A stretch of DNA of 43,448 nt, taken from positions 32,874 through 76,321 of the forward strand of contig JAKAKI010000069.1 in NCBI GenBank assembly GCA_021813505.1, in the 5' to 3' direction. Positions 42,767 through 43,448 of this stretch are shown here, piece by piece (the stretch's first letter is position 1; every line of letters starts with the position of its first letter). This DNA is from a bacterium (GTDB taxonomy: Bacteria; Zixibacteria; MSB-5A5; WJJR01). The position numbers and the translations under genes were made by a program. Under the pieces are notes generated by a model. It was not told the origin of the DNA. It searched no databases and was given only the letters and a program-made list of their open reading frames with translations.

Positions 42767-43448
42767 TTACTTCCGGCTGCCGAGGCGGGCACGCAGAGCG
42801 AGGAAGGTGGCGGAGACTGCCGAACGGGGCAGAACATTCACTCGAAGGACAGAACGTCCACTGCTGAGGATTCGCCAGCAATCCCAGCCGGTTTCCACGT
42901 CCCGGATGGCAGCGCCGCCCTCCGGACCCGGTGTACGCGCGATCCCGGCCGCGCGCGCGCAATCGCGACTCAAGCAGTAGGCCCATACGTCAAAGGCCTC
43001 CAAGGTGTGGTCGAGACCACGCCGGGTGAAGCCTTTGCCGATTTCTTCCAGAAGCGTCGAGGGCTGAGCCTGGAACGCACTTTCCCATAGAGTCAGGGCA
43101 TATTTCCGCCGGGTTTCGGCTTCCTCGGTGGCCAGGGCGACTGCGGCGCCCCATCCGCCTCCCGAGAGAGCGGCAATCAGGTCGGCTTGGGTCGCTTCGA
43201 CGCCGTTTTCGGCCTGCAGTCTGGCGGAAATCAACTCAGCAGCAACCGGCGCGAACCGGATCATCTGGCAACGGGAGCGAATGGTTTGGTAGATCCGTTC
43301 GGAATCGGTTGCAGTCAGGATGAAATGCGCTCCCGGCGGCGGCTCTTCGATGGATTTCAGAAGAACAGTCTGCGAGATCTTGTCCATTTGATCGGCGCCG
43401 AACAGGATCGCGACCTTGGCGCCGCCTTCGACCGATGTCTTGTTCAAT
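42767..43448 (-). CDS. holB: DNA polymerase III delta-prime subunit (partial, start outside window)
   Basis: About 227 C-terminal residues of a clamp-loader AAA+ subunit. The visible part starts within the Walker B-sensor region: KVAILFGADQMDKISQTVLLKSIEEPPPGAHFIL, then the sensor TIRSRCQMIRFAPV. A helical C-terminal domain follows. The product loads the beta sliding clamp together with delta and tau. The 5' end lies beyond 43448. It stops 90 nt before the ricT start. Confidence 0.85.
   Translation of the reverse strand, partial: LNKTSVEGGAKVAILFGADQMDKISQTVLLKSIEEPPPGAHFILTATDSERIYQTIRSRCQMIRFAPVAAELISARLQAENGVEATQADLIAALSGGGWGAAVALATEEAETRRKYALTLWESAFQAQPSTLLEEIGKGFTRRGLDHTLEAFDVWAYCLSRDCARAAGIARTPGPEGGAAIRDVETGWDCWRILSSGRSVLRVNVLPRSAVSATFLALRARLGSRK

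Overview
This 43.4 kb window is GC-rich bacterial chromosome, densely coding, mostly on the minus strand. The envelope genes suggest a Gram-negative member of the Fibrobacterota-Chlorobiota-Bacteroidota (FCB) side of the tree, possibly a candidate phylum. They include a carboxypeptidase-regulatory-domain TonB receptor, a PorV-like barrel and a 1000-residue secreted protein with a FlgD/type IX-like C-terminal domain. Two ferredoxin-linked 2-oxoacid oxidoreductases and a heme-c sensor kinase point to anaerobic or redox-variable life. No 16S or other decisive marker is present, so the taxonomic statement is inference.

Layout: (1) 1-4.3 kb, minus: a partial Mrp-type Fe-S carrier ATPase, then korA-korB (gamma-alpha fusion plus beta) with a promoter and terminator. 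(2) 4.4-7.4 kb: repeats, a WbpD-like acetyltransferase, and two paralogous outer-membrane barrels. The first barrel is bracketed by a 176-bp direct repeat made from the acetyltransferase 3' end. (3) 7.5-10.4 kb, minus: a second four-subunit oxidoreductase, korD-A-B-C, all junctions overlapping by 4 nt. (4) 10.7-11.9 kb, minus: a FabL-type enoyl-ACP reductase and a VOC protein. (5) 12.4-15.6 kb, plus: an envelope operon of a helical lipoprotein with a lysine-rich C-terminus, two L,D-transpeptidases and a periplasmic protein. (6) 15.6-20.1 kb, minus: lipB and the E1-alpha, E1-beta and E2 genes of a lipoate-dependent 2-oxoacid dehydrogenase. (7) 20.4-21.1 kb, plus: a coiled-coil protein with a Lys/Ala/Pro tail and tRNA-Gln(CUG). 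(8) 21.4-27.5 kb, minus: two sensor kinases, a response regulator and a PF04392-type binding protein. (9) 27.6-34.6 kb, minus: TonB receptor, secreted protein and PorV-like barrel. (10) 35-43.4 kb, minus: holB-ricT-metG-tatD-rsmA, followed without a clear break by an outer-membrane barrel and two related lipoproteins.

Intergenic DNA is rich in small palindromic repeats of several families, including MITE-like elements ending in a 16-bp inverted repeat. The most interesting signals are the lipoprotein plus double L,D-transpeptidase operon (a possible analogue of Braun lipoprotein tethering), the CxxCH sensor kinase paired with a binding protein, the repeat-bracketed barrel gene, and the rsmA/barrel overlap. 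No CRISPR array, phage, integrase or full insertion sequence was seen. Several start positions were moved inward from the longest possible frame on the basis of ribosome binding sites, family N-termini or signal peptides. All family calls are by eye, without database search.
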